Assembly: GCA_963932465.1 (NCBI GenBank)
Contig: OZ010789.1
Span: forward strand, 592,855,581 to 592,919,580
Length of the DNA stretch: 64,000 nt
DNA from: Maratus speciosus
Taxonomy: Eukaryota; Arthropoda; Arachnida; Araneae; Salticidae
Direction of reading: 5' to 3'
Part shown: piece by piece, positions 12,780 through 23,940 of the stretch
Layout of the letters: every line of letters begins with the position of its first letter
How positions within the stretch are numbered: the stretch's first letter is position 1
Made by a program: the position numbers and the translations under genes
The notes under the pieces: model-generated
The model's database searches: none
Told to the model about the DNA's origin: nothing
Seen by the model: only the letters and a program-made list of their open reading frames with translations

Positions 12780-13325
12780 TATTGCAACTTTGTGACATCC
12801 TTTTGAAGCGCGCTTAGCACAATGCCAAGTTCAAACTTTAAACAAGGGTTTTATTTTAGCTGCTCTGTAAAAAGAAAAGATTATTTCTACACTGAATTAA
12901 GCTTTATGACATGTCAGAAAGAGTTTAACCTCTTGCGCTGTGTGAGGTACGTAGTGTACGTCAGGCTATTTTATTCATTTTCGACAAGGACGTACAAAGC
13001 GTACGTCATGATATATTGCTGATTTTTTTAATTAGACATTCCGGATTCTCACTAGAAAGTTTTAACTGCTATTTTTGCTTTACAAGATGATTCATTTTCC
13101 ATAAATAAAGTAAAAGAAAATTACCAATAAAAACTTTGTTGTGTGATTTCAAAATTTCAAAAAAGAAAAAGAAAATCTACCATATGAGGTGGCTAATGAC
13201 ACTAGAACACTAGTGACTAGTGACATACATCCGCTAACAGCTCCAAACCGCAACGGTTTAAATATGAAGTACTTTTATTGTCAGTACCGAATTAAGTTCA
13301 TCATAAACAGATTAGGATAAGATGA
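12780..13325. repeat. Third block of inverted duplication (left arm, outer part)
   Basis: Reverse complement of about 17985-18200. Landmarks shared with the mirror copy are GAAGCGCGCTTAGCACAAT (12808-12826) and CATCATAAACA followed by ATTAGGATAA just before 13325. The right copy lacks the 329-bp TTAA-flanked segment at 12929-13257, and its sequence passes straight through the position where the 2-kb DINE-1-like element sits on this side. Short ORFs across the block are accidental. Confidence 0.65.
12929..13257. mobile_element. piggyBac-like MITE candidate (TTAA target site)
   Basis: A 329-bp segment bounded on both sides by TTAA (12925-12928 and 13258-13261), the obligate piggyBac target duplication. 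The left end reads CCTCTTGCGCTGTG and the right end, reverse-complemented, reads ACCGTTGCGGTTTGG, giving a short imperfect inverted repeat around TTGCG. The mirror copy at about 18060-18140 lacks this segment, supporting insertion. Near-repeats GTACGTAGTGTACGTCA and GTACAAAGCGTACGTCA lie inside. It has no coding capacity. Confidence 0.45.
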
Positions 13326-13330
13326 AAAAG

Positions 13331-15009
13331 TCCTTCCGGCCAGTGCCGGGATGAAGAGGTAGCTTTCATATTCCTTATTTTAAAAAAGCCAACTTATATT
13401 ATTCAAACACACAAAGCTCAATGAAGTGGAAACCGAATGTAGGAGATTCAATACTAATTTTTATCAATACTAAATCATTATGAATGTGAATTTCGCGAAA
13501 TTAGTCAGCTTTATCCAAGCTGCTTTTATTTAAAGTAACTTATATTTGGCTGCCAAATTCGGCGATTTCTTAAAATGCCTGCCATTTTAAGACAACATGG
13601 TGGATGAGGCTAACCAGTGAACTTGGTCGAGACCTTAGTAATTGCTGTGCACATGCTCACTCACATCGGAATCGGTTGATATATACGAGTGCTGTCGCAG
13701 GCAAAAAATCAGATTTTTCAAAATGTCACCCACGTTAGAAATTGAAAGTGCTATATCTGAGCCATTTTTTAAGATAAAGACAAACAAAAAATGCTCCTGA
13801 ATCCTTATATCAAGGTCAAATTCTTAAGAAAGAAACCTTTTTCAATTTCTAATTTTTTTGCACCTCACTTTAAATATATATATTTTTTAATTTAATGGCC
13901 ACCATTTTGAAACAAGATGGCTGATGAAGCTGGCCAGCGAACTTGGTCGAGATATTGATGTATACTATCCACATGCCTTCTTCCATCGAAATAGGTGAAT
14001 ACGTGTGGTATCGCGAGACAAATACAAGATCGTTTCAAAGTGTTAGCCATGATAGAAATTCAAAGTGCTATAATTCAACCACTTTTTAAGATATAAACAA
14101 AAGAACAAATTTTCAGAAACAAAAACTGCTCCAGAATCTTTGTATCAAGGCCAAACACATAAAAAAAAAACCTTTTTCATTTTCCAATTTTTTAATACCT
14201 CATTTTAAATTTTAAATTACATTTTTTTTTTTAAATGACAACCCTTTTGAAACAAGATGGCGAATGAAGCTGGCCAACGAACTCGGTCGAGACATTGGTC
14301 TGTACTACATTCAAATCGGTTCATAAATACGCCTGTTATCGCGTGACAAAAATCAGGTCGTTTTAAAATGTCATCCACAATAGAAATTCAAAATGTTATA
14401 ACTCAGCCATTTTTTTCAGATATAGACGAAACAAAACCTGTTCCGGAATCTTTGTATTAAGGTCAAATACATACAAAAAAAATATTTTTTCAATTTTCAA
14501 TTTTTTGGTACCACATTTCAAATTTAAATTTTTCTTAAAATTTTAAATGGCCGCCATTTTTAAACAAAATTGCGGATGAAGCTGGCCAACGAACTCGGTT
14601 GAGTTATTTGTATGTACTATGTACACACCAAGGTACATCCAAATCGGTTCATAAATACGTCTGTTATCACGTGGCAAAAATCAGGGCGTTTCAAAATGTC
14701 AGCTTCGCTAGAAATTCAAAATGCTATAACTCAGACATTTTTTAAGATATAGACGAAACAAAAACTGCTACGGAGTCTTTGTATAAAGGTCAAATACATA
14801 AGAAAAAAATATTTTTCCCTTTTCAATTTTTTGGTACCACATTTTAAATTTTAAATTTTTTTAAATTTTTTAAATGGCCGCCATTTTGAAACAAAATGGC
14901 GGATGAAGCTGGCCTTCGAACTCGGTCGAGACATTTGTATGTACTATGTACACACCGAATTACATCCAAATCGGTTCATAAATACGAGAGTTACAGTGTG
15001 ACATAGGTC

Positions 15010-15045
<36 letters not shown>

Positions 15046-15107
15046 GATATATATATCTATATATCTGATATATATATATCTGATATCAATATATATATCA
15101 TAATATA

Positions 15108-15142
<35 letters not shown>

Positions 15143-15266
15143 ATTTTGAACGGAGGGTGGTTTCGGGGTCTGGGGGTCATGATCGATGAAAATATACCAA
15201 AATTTTTTGAAATCGCTTTCCTCCGAACGGCTGCAATATGTAGCTTTTTGTAAAGAAAGCTACCTA
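13331..15266 (-). mobile_element. DINE-1/HINE-like (Helentron-type) element, copy 2
   Basis: Inverted relative to copy 1 with the same parts in the same order on the minus strand: T-run, AGGTAGCTTTC (near 15266), GC-richer leader, (TA)n at 15012-15140, about five 322-bp units, GAAAGCTACCT, hairpin CCGGCACTGGCCGG, AAGGA, T-run. The mirror locus at about 17985-18000 is an empty site that reads through a T-run with no element, which fixes both ends to within a few bases and shows that this is one 1.9-kb insertion. It is therefore not the terminal repeat of a 13-kb transposon. Confidence 0.65.
15012..15140. repeat. (TA)n microsatellite with CTGATA interruptions
   Basis: TA-rich tract inside copy 2 of the DINE-1-like element, broken by several CTGATA and CAATATA interruptions. 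It is the counterpart of the tract at 2473-2575. Open frames running through it have no biological meaning. Confidence 0.85.
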
Positions 15267-15270
15267 AAAA

Positions 15271-15520
15271 GAGTCATACAGAAAAGTAATATTTGATATT
15301 ATTTAGGCTTCATATGTCTTTGAACTTTTATGCTATAATCATTCATACTTTCGAAGTATATACAGCTATACCCAACCCTATGTTGTATAGTTTTTTACAA
15401 AGTCATATTATTTTTTCAGGATCGATTTTTACAAAGCAACTTTTTTTAATAATTCATATATTTATTGTACGGAACCCTCTGAGCGCGAGTAGCACTCGAA
15501 CTTGACCGTTTATCAAAATT
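15271..15520. repeat. Third block of inverted duplication (left arm, inner part)
   Basis: Reverse complement of about 17740-17970. Both copies contain TTTTTTACAAAGT, a segment around CCAACCCTA, and the motif GTACGGAACCCTC (15468-15480), followed by a GC-richer stretch with alternating CGAG and CTCG. That motif resembles a short conserved sequence I associate with interspersed repeats of other arthropods; this is from memory and needs a repeat-library search. Confidence 0.6.
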
Positions 15521-17085
15521 AGCATCTAAGTTTTTATTTATTTTATGCTAATTTTTTATCCAGTGTATAGTACTCTCCATAGTGTACACACAGTCCAGTA
15601 ATATTAATCTTTTTTTCACAAGATTCTTTTAGAGTTTGACTTGACATGTCTATATGTGTGTTTTTATTTTAAAACGATATCAATAAATGACAGAATCAAT
15701 ACTGACTTCTTAATAAAACAAATATTCGTTTCATCTGACTATGCCAAATTCTCCAAAGGCAGTATCGTAGGAGTTAAGGAGGAATTTTATGGAGGAGTAA
15801 CATTTTTCCACAATTTATACATTTTATACAACATTTTTTTTTCCACATAACTTAACATAAATTAAAGTTCAAATTTTTAAAGTGTATACTGATGATATCG
15901 TTAGTGACACAATGATATTAAAAGTAAATGAAGAATAAAAGAGATGAAAGAGATGCAGAAACTGACAAATATCAAGGGTATCATGTCAATGGAATAGGAA
16001 TTTCGTTGAAAAATTGTCCAATGTTTGTACTTCAGTGTACAACAAAATGTTTGATCCATTATTTTATGTGAGTTTTCTACTACCAACAAATCATGGATGT
16101 TTACTTTACATACATGTATAACCACATACACACACACAATCGTGCATACCTATATAAATGTATTTGAAATTTTATAAAAGGATGCTCATTAAAACACAGA
16201 AGTGATCTATATTAACATTATAATTTCATTTTTTTTCTTTTTGTGTGCATATAGACGCATATTTAAAAAATATCCAAAAACTTATTTACATGCAATTTTG
16301 CTGCAGTAATGAAAAAAGGCCTGTTTATAAAAGAAAATATCTACTTATGTATTCATACTACTTCTTAACAAATCATATTTCATTGCTCGTAAAAGTTTTA
16401 TGTTCTTCAAAGCCACGTGTTTATAATTGTTTGCATGGAATATACTATCATTAAATTTCGGCAGACTTTGACGGTTTTATTGACTTTGTTCAGCAATATA
16501 AAGAAATTCATAGAAATTCCATTTTTAGATCTATTTAATTCATCATCCGTGTTTAAAATAGTTGCAATAAAATTATTCAAAGTTTATTGTTAATTAAATG
16601 AGTTCGGCTGTAAATTGTATAGTGGTTTCTTTTAACGTTTTCTCCAAATTTTACGATTTTTCTGTCAAATAAATTAACCTTAACACAGAGAAGAAGTAAC
16701 AAGCTTGAAATAATCTTCTTTCGTCAAATGATAAAGCTCTAGCAGAATAATATTTAAAATTTTACTTTACATAAAATCTTTTTGTCCCGAATTTAGAGAC
16801 TTAAATTGTAATTTGTAATAATTTTATTTATTTAATAATGGCCTTCACTTCAAAATGCATCTAGTAGGAGTTTGATGAAGTTTTATGTTTCAATCTGAAA
16901 AGAGTAATAAATAAAATGTCTCAATAAAAGCTCGGTTTTGTAAAAATTATCGAAATCATAAAATAGCCATGTTTAAGATCTTTCCCGTTTTCATTATTCA
17001 TTTAAGAGGAAAATGTAAATGGACAACATTGGCCTACGTGATTTTTTTTATACATGTGTTTGAAATTTTATACGAGGATGTTCAT
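15521..17085. other. Anonymous AT-rich DNA near the centre of the inverted duplication
   Basis: No gene recognised. A segment at about 16156-16200 (TGTATTTGAAATTTTATA, then GGATGCTCATT) recurs as a diverged direct copy at about 17054-17100. The pair could be the ends or flanks of a decayed mariner-type element, but no transposase was found between them. A CA-rich tract (ACATACACACACACA) lies near 16125-16140. Confidence 0.35.
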
Positions 17086-17591
17086 TTAAATACGGGACAA
17101 CAAAAATACACCTGGCATTTTGAATGTAATAATTAATGACTGTTTCCTAAAAATTCGCTCAAATTTTACAGTTATGCAAAATAGCAAATTAATATGAATC
17201 AGGTTAAACCTGCGCGTGAAGTGTTGCGTTATCGTATGTAAGGTCACTCCCGTTAGACGAGAGTTCATTAAGTAATCTGTATTTTGCGAGAATGGAGTCG
17301 AAAGACTGGTGTCTGCACGCGTGTACAAAAGAATTACGAAAGCAATATTCATCATAAGAAGAATTTCACCGTGAACAATTTTTTTCGCAAAAAATATCCC
17401 CAAACGAACGATTTAAGATATTCTACCGCGTTATGAGAAGGCACTCTCTTCCGAAAGCCAACCGGGATCGTATCGGAAGGTCAAAAACTCACCAAGTCAA
17501 TGTTACAACTCGTGGCATAACTGATTAAATTCAAACGAATTTATTTAAAATCAGTATTATTTTTGCAGTTTGTTTGCTTTTTCATCTTAAA
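17086..17591. other. Unassigned segment with broken coding-like composition
   Basis: Moderately GC-richer than its surroundings between about 17200 and 17520, with an ATG at 17293 followed by short open runs on the plus strand that are cut by stops. It matches no family I recognise. Given the Tc1-like transposase start directly downstream, it may be the 5' region or a decayed neighbour of that element. Confidence 0.25.
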
Positions 17592-17740
17592 ATGGGTCGT
17601 AGGAGTGATATTCCTGAATCTATTAAACTCCGTATGGTTGATTTGTATCGGCACGGTAAAAATCAATGTTATATAGTGAATTATTTACATTGGTCGAAAT
17701 CAAGCATTAGTAAAATACTAACACAATATTCAAATAAACG
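17592..17740 (+). pseudogene. Tc1-like transposase, N-terminal fragment
   Basis: The first ~48 codons (MGRRSDIPESIKLRMVDLY, then RHGKNQCYIVNYLHWSK and SSISKIL) match the opening DNA-binding region of Tc1/mariner-superfamily transposases: a helix-turn-helix with a conserved basic start and an SSISKIL recognition helix. The methionine of MGRRS at 17592 is a better start than the upstream one at 17574. Similarity ends near 17735, exactly where the inverted-duplication block begins. The DDE catalytic domain, about 250 residues, is absent, so it cannot encode an active transposase. The frame runs on to 17801 through unrelated sequence. Confidence 0.65.
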
Positions 17741-18200
17741 GTCAAATGAGAGTATTACTCACGCACAGAGGGTTCCGTACAATAAATATATGAATTTGTG
17801 ATTGTATTATTAAAAAAACCGTTGCTAAAAGAATACTAAGACTTTGTAAAAAACTATAAAACGTAGGGTTGGGTATAATATTATATATTAGAAAAGTGTA
17901 AATGGATATATCATGAAAGTTCAAAGAGAAACCTAAATATGGAACCTAAATAATATCAAATATAGCTATTCTGTATAACTCATTTTTTAATATTATCCTA
18001 ATATGTTTATGATGATTTTAATTCGATGCTGACAATAAAAGCTGTGCATATTTAAACTTCATTTGGTATTTCACAAAACTAAATTCAGCCTAGTAATAAC
18101 CTCTATTTCTACAGTGTAGCTAAAACAAAATCTTTGATCAAAGTTTAAATTTGGAATTGTGCTAAGCGCGCTTCGAAAGGAGGTCGCGAAGTTCAAACGC
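17740..18200. repeat. Third block of inverted duplication (right arm)
   Basis: Reverse complement of 12780-13325 plus 15271-15520 with both left-arm insertions missing. It carries the GGTTCCGTAC motif at 17771-17780 and GTGCTAAGCGCGCTTCGAA near 18157-18175. The region 17985-18000 is the empty site for the DINE-1-like element. No coding capacity. Confidence 0.65.
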
Positions 18201-18503
18201 CGCAATAAAGTAAAATTTAGTTTAAAATAAGTTCAATTTAAGATTTTTGAATGTGCCCACACTTAAGTATACACATGCATAGTTGCAGATGATAGAAAAA
18301 TTGTTTAGGTCATTCATCCCACAAAATATATTATTAATTTAACAGAAACTATTCTCGTATTAATCAAAGTAATCTGGAGGAAGCGTTTCTATATTATTTA
18401 AAATTTACATCGACAATACTTTAAAGTTTAATATTAAAAATTATATATATTAATATATATATAATATATATTAATATATATATAATAACAATATATATTA
18501 ATA
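18201..18503. other. Anonymous DNA ending in an AT-repeat tract
   Basis: Nothing recognisable up to about 18435, followed by an imperfect (TA)n tract to about 18500 that abuts the Helitron candidate starting at 18504. No counterpart was found in the left arm. Confidence 0.4.
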
Positions 18504-20440
18504 CTAGGGTGCTCTGCCCCTTGCATGCTGCGCTCGCCAACCCCGTTCAGACACCGCAGAATCTAAAAACACGCTAACCTGATGGGTTTTAAAAATATTA
18601 GAGAATATTGAATTATACTGAAAAAAGCTGTGAAGATCTCCTTGTAAACGGGTTTCCATTCAATTCCCTTTGATTGCAAAAATTTAAGGCCGAATCGGTT
18701 GCTGTTATGACTTCCAATGGTTGTTTTCGTTTTTGATTAAAGAGGATCAGTTAAACATTTCAAAAGAAGCTAAAATAAAACGAATTAAGTATACAGAGTC
18801 TTTGTCTCCCGGTATTTTAAAACAATCTCTATAACAATAGCCTAAGTCATGTGGTTATCATCAACAGTTCCTGGCAGACCGCTTCGCTTTTTATACTCTA
18901 TGTGCCATTTTGGTACTTTAATGTTAGCCAGGCACAGGTGATAAGTCACCAAATATTATTCTATCGCCATCATTTCATCTATATTATAATAGTTCAAGTC
19001 ATCAACTGCCATAAACAAATACGGCCATTTCCCTTCGCCTATCATATGAAAGTTTGGAACAGATGTCATATACGCCAATCTGGGGAAAGCATCAACAGCA
19101 TAAACCACAACATCCGACTAGCATTTTTTTTCGAGTGGTAAATTAAAACATTGCTTTGAAATTGAAATAAAATGTCATGGTCTGTTACATTATTTAATAT
19201 TTAGCCAGATGTCAGATTTGACTTTTTTTTTTTTCTTTTTTTTTTTTTTTCTTTTTTTTTTCTTTTTTTTTTTTTTTTTTTTTTTTTTTTACGAAGATTT
19301 GGCGAAAACCTCGTTTTCGAATACCGGTTACATATGTATTTTTGGTACTACTTAGTTACCCTGTCTACTAAAATCTATCGCCAAACTATAAGATTAAATG
19401 TCAATAATGGTTTATCGTAAATGTCACATTCACTTGACTTTAAGTAAGTTACACGTGTTTATGTCATCAAGTGATTTTTATTTTGACGTTTTATTTGTAT
19501 ATTTATTAATGTTATGCTGATTTATTTGTTCTTTCGTTATTTAAAATAAAAATTATGTCAATTTGTATAATTTGGCAAAATTGGTCGACGAAATAACTAA
19601 GTAATACCGTATTTTTTTATTATTATTTTCTATTATTTTCAAAAGGAAATAACAAAAAAAAGGATAATTATCGATAACTAGAGAACAAAATAATTTATAT
19701 AATTTTAAAAAGAAATAAAAGTAAATAAACATTTATTATTAAATAAACAACAATAGCCGGGTTACCATGTCAACAAAAATAATGCCCTAATGCCATTTTG
19801 GCGCCAATTAGGTACCGTGGTGCGTTTTGTATTTTAAATAAAATGAATGAAAGGATTATATTTTAAATGAAATTAATGAAATATAAAAAATGCGACGGGA
19901 AAAATTTTTGGCGATTTATCACCTGCGTCTCGCTAACATAAAAATACCAAGTTCTTGATTTCTCTTTCAGAATCTTTCGATTTGGCGAAAGATTGTTCAA
20001 GTAAATTGAATTAAAAATAAAAGTAACATGATACATTTCTTAGCACAGATTTAAGTGCGGCCAAACTGGTCGCCATATTAGTTTAAAATAATAACATTTT
20101 CTGAAATATGAAAAAAAAATATCTATTATGATTAAAATTTGAGTTGCCATCATTAGAAAAATGTATTAAAAATTAGAAAAAAAATTAATATTTCGAAAAC
20201 TAATTCGAATTTAAAAATTCTAATACCAGTTTTGAAATCCCCATATCAATATAGATTTTTGATGTTAATTTCATCGCAAAGTATTCCATATTTTAGAAGA
20301 AATCGCCATGAAGCGTAATCAGTTGTTTAATTAGTCGTTTCGTTTCAAAGAATCGTTTCATAAATTCGTTACATTGCAGCCTTTTCATAATATCCGTTTC
20401 ATATATTCGTTTAATTAGGATTTTATATATATAGGGTAGA
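18504..20440 (-). mobile_element. Non-autonomous Helitron candidate
   Basis: On the minus strand it begins TCTACCCTATATATATAAAA (20440 downward) and ends GGCAGAGCACCCTAG (18504 being the last base), with plus-strand flanks A before and T after, as expected for Helitron A/T insertion. The interior has no Rep or helicase frame. A T-rich low-complexity tract of about 70 bp lies at 19218-19290. The GC-rich 3' end (CCCTTGCATGCTGCGCTCGCC on plus) gives only weak hairpins. It sits where right-arm homology to the left arm is interrupted (18200 to 20490), which supports an insertion. Confidence 0.45.
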
Positions 20441-20471
20441 TATAAAGTTTCTGACGGCAATAATAATTAAA

Positions 20472-20489
<18 letters not shown>

Positions 20490-20502
<13 letters not shown>

Positions 20503-21185
20503 TTTTAACATTTACACATTTATATGTAAATTTTTGATGCCATAATAAAAGCATAAAAATATGTATAAACACTTAATTCTAATACACATTGTTTCAAATA
20601 ACTGCAGTTAATAAACTTTACCGCAAAGCATGAGAAACTTTGTTAAATTTATCTCAATTTTCTAAATCCCTCTGGAATAGAAAAGTTAATATCGTCACTT
20701 TCTTAATGTAATTATTTTATTTTATTTATGTATTCTCACATGAGCCCCATATTTCATTCGCTTAATATTTCTATTGTTATCGATTATCTGATAAATGCTT
20801 ATGAAGTATAAGTTGAATAATGTATCCAATTTAGAAGTTTCGCCTTTAATTTAATAAGTATACAATATTCTTTTCTTAGCTTAAAATTATTAAGTAATAG
20901 AAAGTTTTAGTTTATTTTTAGATATCGATAAATGGTTCCTTTCAGCTATTTATATTATCTATTATATAAGTATAATATAAATGATCAAAATATTTTAATA
21001 CAAATTACAGTAGATTTATCCGATTTATTACTCTACCCCCTTTTCCACATTGTTAGTGATATATGTTCCTTTCATGTAGATAAATTTAAATTTTAAGTAC
21101 CAAATTTTTTAGCCAGATTAATCATTAATTGAAACAGTAAATTGAACTAAATTATTGCATAAAATTTAAACAGTTTATTGTTCAA
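20490..21185. repeat. Second block of inverted duplication (right arm, inner part)
   Basis: Reverse complement of about 7720-8605. Shared landmarks are GCATGAGAAACTTTG, CTTTCTTAATGTAATTATTTT and GTTATCGATTATCTGATAA. Overall similarity is moderate. The (TA)n at about 20480-20504 marks its inner edge, next to the Helitron candidate end. Confidence 0.6.
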
Positions 21186-21610
21186 CATTTTACAAATCAA
21201 TGGTTCATTTTACGTCTTTGCTGCATCCTAAAATGTTGGAACAAGATTTTACTATCGCATAGTGCAAAACGTTTGGACAACATATTATAGGCGAAAGTTG
21301 AAACAAAATTCAACTTTTTTTTCATATAAATTTTAAATGTCAAAAGTGATAATGCTACATAAAAAAATCATTTCATAATCAAACTTAAGAATATAACCAG
21401 AACGAATTCAAAGTTGTTATATTTACTATTTAAAATAATCAATAATTTATGAAGAAAAGTGTTGACTTTCAGAATTTTTTTGAAAAATGTAAAAAAATTA
21501 TACATAAAAACACGCTTAATATATGGTTCTATTCAGTCATTTGATTGCAATTTTAAAATGAAATGTAGATTGATTCGCATTTTTGCTTTCAAAAAGTCCT
21601 GTATATATAA
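21186..21610. other. Anonymous AT-rich DNA
   Basis: No gene or repeat structure recognised. It is part of the ~3.75 kb present in the right arm but absent between 7690 and 7720 in the left arm. Confidence 0.4.
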
Positions 21611-22755
21611 TGGGCATTCTCACAATTTTTTGACACTTGGGAAAAAAAAAATCTAGCGAAATTAAACTTGCTAAAATAACATTTTAATCTGATAGACGAA
21701 TGCCCTAATGATTCCAAATAAAGAAAAAAGGGTTAGCAGCGAAAATTTTTTTATTTAACTAAGGTTTATTTAAAGTTGCGAGTTTAATTTTCATACCATT
21801 TTACCCTTATAACTTTTTATTTTCTTCTAAATTTTTACTTATAATGAATTTGCATAATACCCACAGAACATTCAAATAAGAAATAATAAAAATGTAGTAC
21901 TTTTAATACAGAATTTTTGTATAGCATTCTTTTAAAGGGGTGTTAAAGAAGGAACGGTAAGGCAAAAAAAGGGGATGGTATAGGGGAAAAGGGACGAAAT
22001 TGTAAAAAAAAGGGACGGTAAGGAAAAATACCATCTATTTTTAGGAAAATCATGTAAAGACTAAGTGATAGCCATAATGTTCATTGATTTTTTGAAACAG
22101 TTGTTAACATTGGATTAAATATTTTTTTTTTTATTTAAATTGACCTCGAAAAGTGCAGGGATAAACCTTGGGGACGGTAAGACTACCAATAAAGACACGA
22201 TCTTGAAATTAATATTTAAATGCTAATTTAAATTCTGCAGTTAATTTCCTGTCAACGAATTTTAGACATTCTTTCTCTAGCATACTTATGCATGAAAAAA
22301 AAAAAACTTTAAAAAAATTTTGTATCTGCATCTGAAGCTATTTTCTGTATAAATTTAGCAAGAGGGACGGTAAGGATGAAAAACCCAGGGACAGAGTTCA
22401 GAAAATAATATTAACCATTAAAAGGTGTGCAGGTAAATTTTTTTGCTACATATTTCTATAAAACAATTGTCCCAGTTTCGGAAAAAAATTATATCAAATT
22501 ACTTTTATTGAATCAATTTTGTACAGACAGCTCCAAATTTAAAAATCATCATCAGGGACACGGGACGGTAGATGAGTTTTCCTGGTATTTGGACCCACCA
22601 GCATCGTCCAAATCTTATTTATCTGGTTAATATTGTTATGCAATCATGCATTGGGATTTTCCACAGTATATGAAATAAAAAAAACACAAAAAGTGTATTA
22701 AATAAAAAATTATTTTTCAGGGACACGAAAGTCAAAAGATTGTGAGAATGCCCCA
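21611..22755. mobile_element. Terminal-inverted-repeat DNA element with GGGACGGTAAG motifs
   Basis: The ends are inverted repeats: the left begins TGGGCATTCTCACAAT and continues TTTTTGACACTTGG; the right, reverse-complemented, begins TGGGGCATTCTCACAAT and continues CTTTTGACTTTCG. Length is about 1145 bp. Internal copies of GGGACGGTAAG or close variants occur near 21951, 22013, 22168, 22364 and 22563. They are spread through the element on the plus strand, with a GGGACACG form near the right end. It has no transposase frame. Flanks are TATATA-rich, so a target duplication cannot be read. Superfamily not determined. Confidence 0.55.
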
Positions 22756-23350
22756 TATATATATGTATATATATATCTTAAAATGCTTTCATTTCAATGT
22801 TTTGCGAAACGATAGTGATAATATTAAAAATATTGTTATGTTTTTTTACTCACAATTTCATACAGAATAATTCCAAAAAGCTGCCGCAGATTGTCAGAGA
22901 TGGTACTACACAACTATACAAACAAATTTTGTGCATCAACAAAGTCCACGTTTTTTAAAAAAAGAAAAAAAGTGCAGTGTGTCTCCCATGAATGAAAACA
23001 CAACTACCGTTTATAACTGTAAATAAATCAGAGGTATTTGAAAGAAATGTTTAACAGAAACTTTTTTGATAATGTGAATTGAAAATTAATGGATACATTA
23101 TTGAGGACAATATTAACTTCATTCTTCATAACCAATCCGAAATATAGAATCCGAATATAAAACGAAATACATATAATTGAACGCAATTTACAACAGAAAA
23201 TGTTTGGTTTTTGCAAAATAAAAATGAAATTATACATTATTGGATACATTATCCAATGCATTCTTCATGAGTTCTTTTTCGTGTTATTTAATTTCTTCCT
23301 ACTATTCCTAATAAAAATCACTATCTTTGGTCAGAGCAACTAGAAAGTTT
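22756..23350. other. Anonymous AT-rich DNA
   Basis: Nothing recognised. It includes a short TA-rich tract at the edge of the preceding element and a few A-runs. Confidence 0.4.
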
Positions 23351-23940
23351 AATAAATCACCAAAAATCAACGTTTAAACACACAATAAAACACATAAGAT
23401 AATATGAACAGACGTACATGTTTCGTGAGTTTCAGGACTCAGATCATCAGTGTAAGTAAGTAAGTAAGCACCCACCCTGGGAACCCGCTTTTGGCTTATG
23501 GTTGGGTGTAACCCCCAAGTTCAGGGTAGGGAAAAGTTTTACTACCTGCGGAACCCTTTGAAAACAAATAAGTTTTAAGATTAATTATAACTATTCTAAA
23601 TATTGTTATGTACAAACGAGGGTTTATAGATTACCCACAACTTTTTAAAGTTAAGTGTTCATATAAGTTCATGTATAAGTTCATATACCTTGTAGTTATA
23701 ACTAGTCTATAAAATCTATAAAAACAATATCCCCCCAACTGCATATACGGCGAAAAACCAAATATTCGTAATTTGGCATAATTTGGATTTTCGCCGTGTA
23801 TGTAATTGGGGGGGGGATATTTTCTTATAGATTTTATACACTTATGATGTGAGTCCTGAAACTCAAGAAACGTGTACGTCCGTTCACATTACCTTTTGTA
23901 TTTTATTGTGTGTTTAAACGTTGATTTTTGGCGATTTATA
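23351..23940. repeat. Foldback (long inverted-repeat) element
   Basis: Left arm 23351-23455 (starting AATAAATCACCAAAAATCAA) pairs with right arm 23835-23940 (ending TTGATTTTTGGCGATTTATA). Both arms contain TTTAAACACACAATAAAA-type sequence and a CGTACATGTTTC/GAAACGTGTACG segment. A second inner inverted repeat pairs about 23705-23760 (CTATAAAA, then ATATCCCCCC, then ATACGGCGAAAA) with 23780-23832. The left arm has about 240 bp of extra DNA (23455-23700) including (GTAA)n at about 23454-23468. A non-autonomous DNA element is the simplest reading; no coding sequence. Confidence 0.65.

Noticed and set aside
2411..15266. A single 13-kb transposon with 2-kb terminal inverted repeats
   Set aside because: The mirror locus near 17985-18000 is an empty site for the right copy alone, so each copy is an independent insertion.
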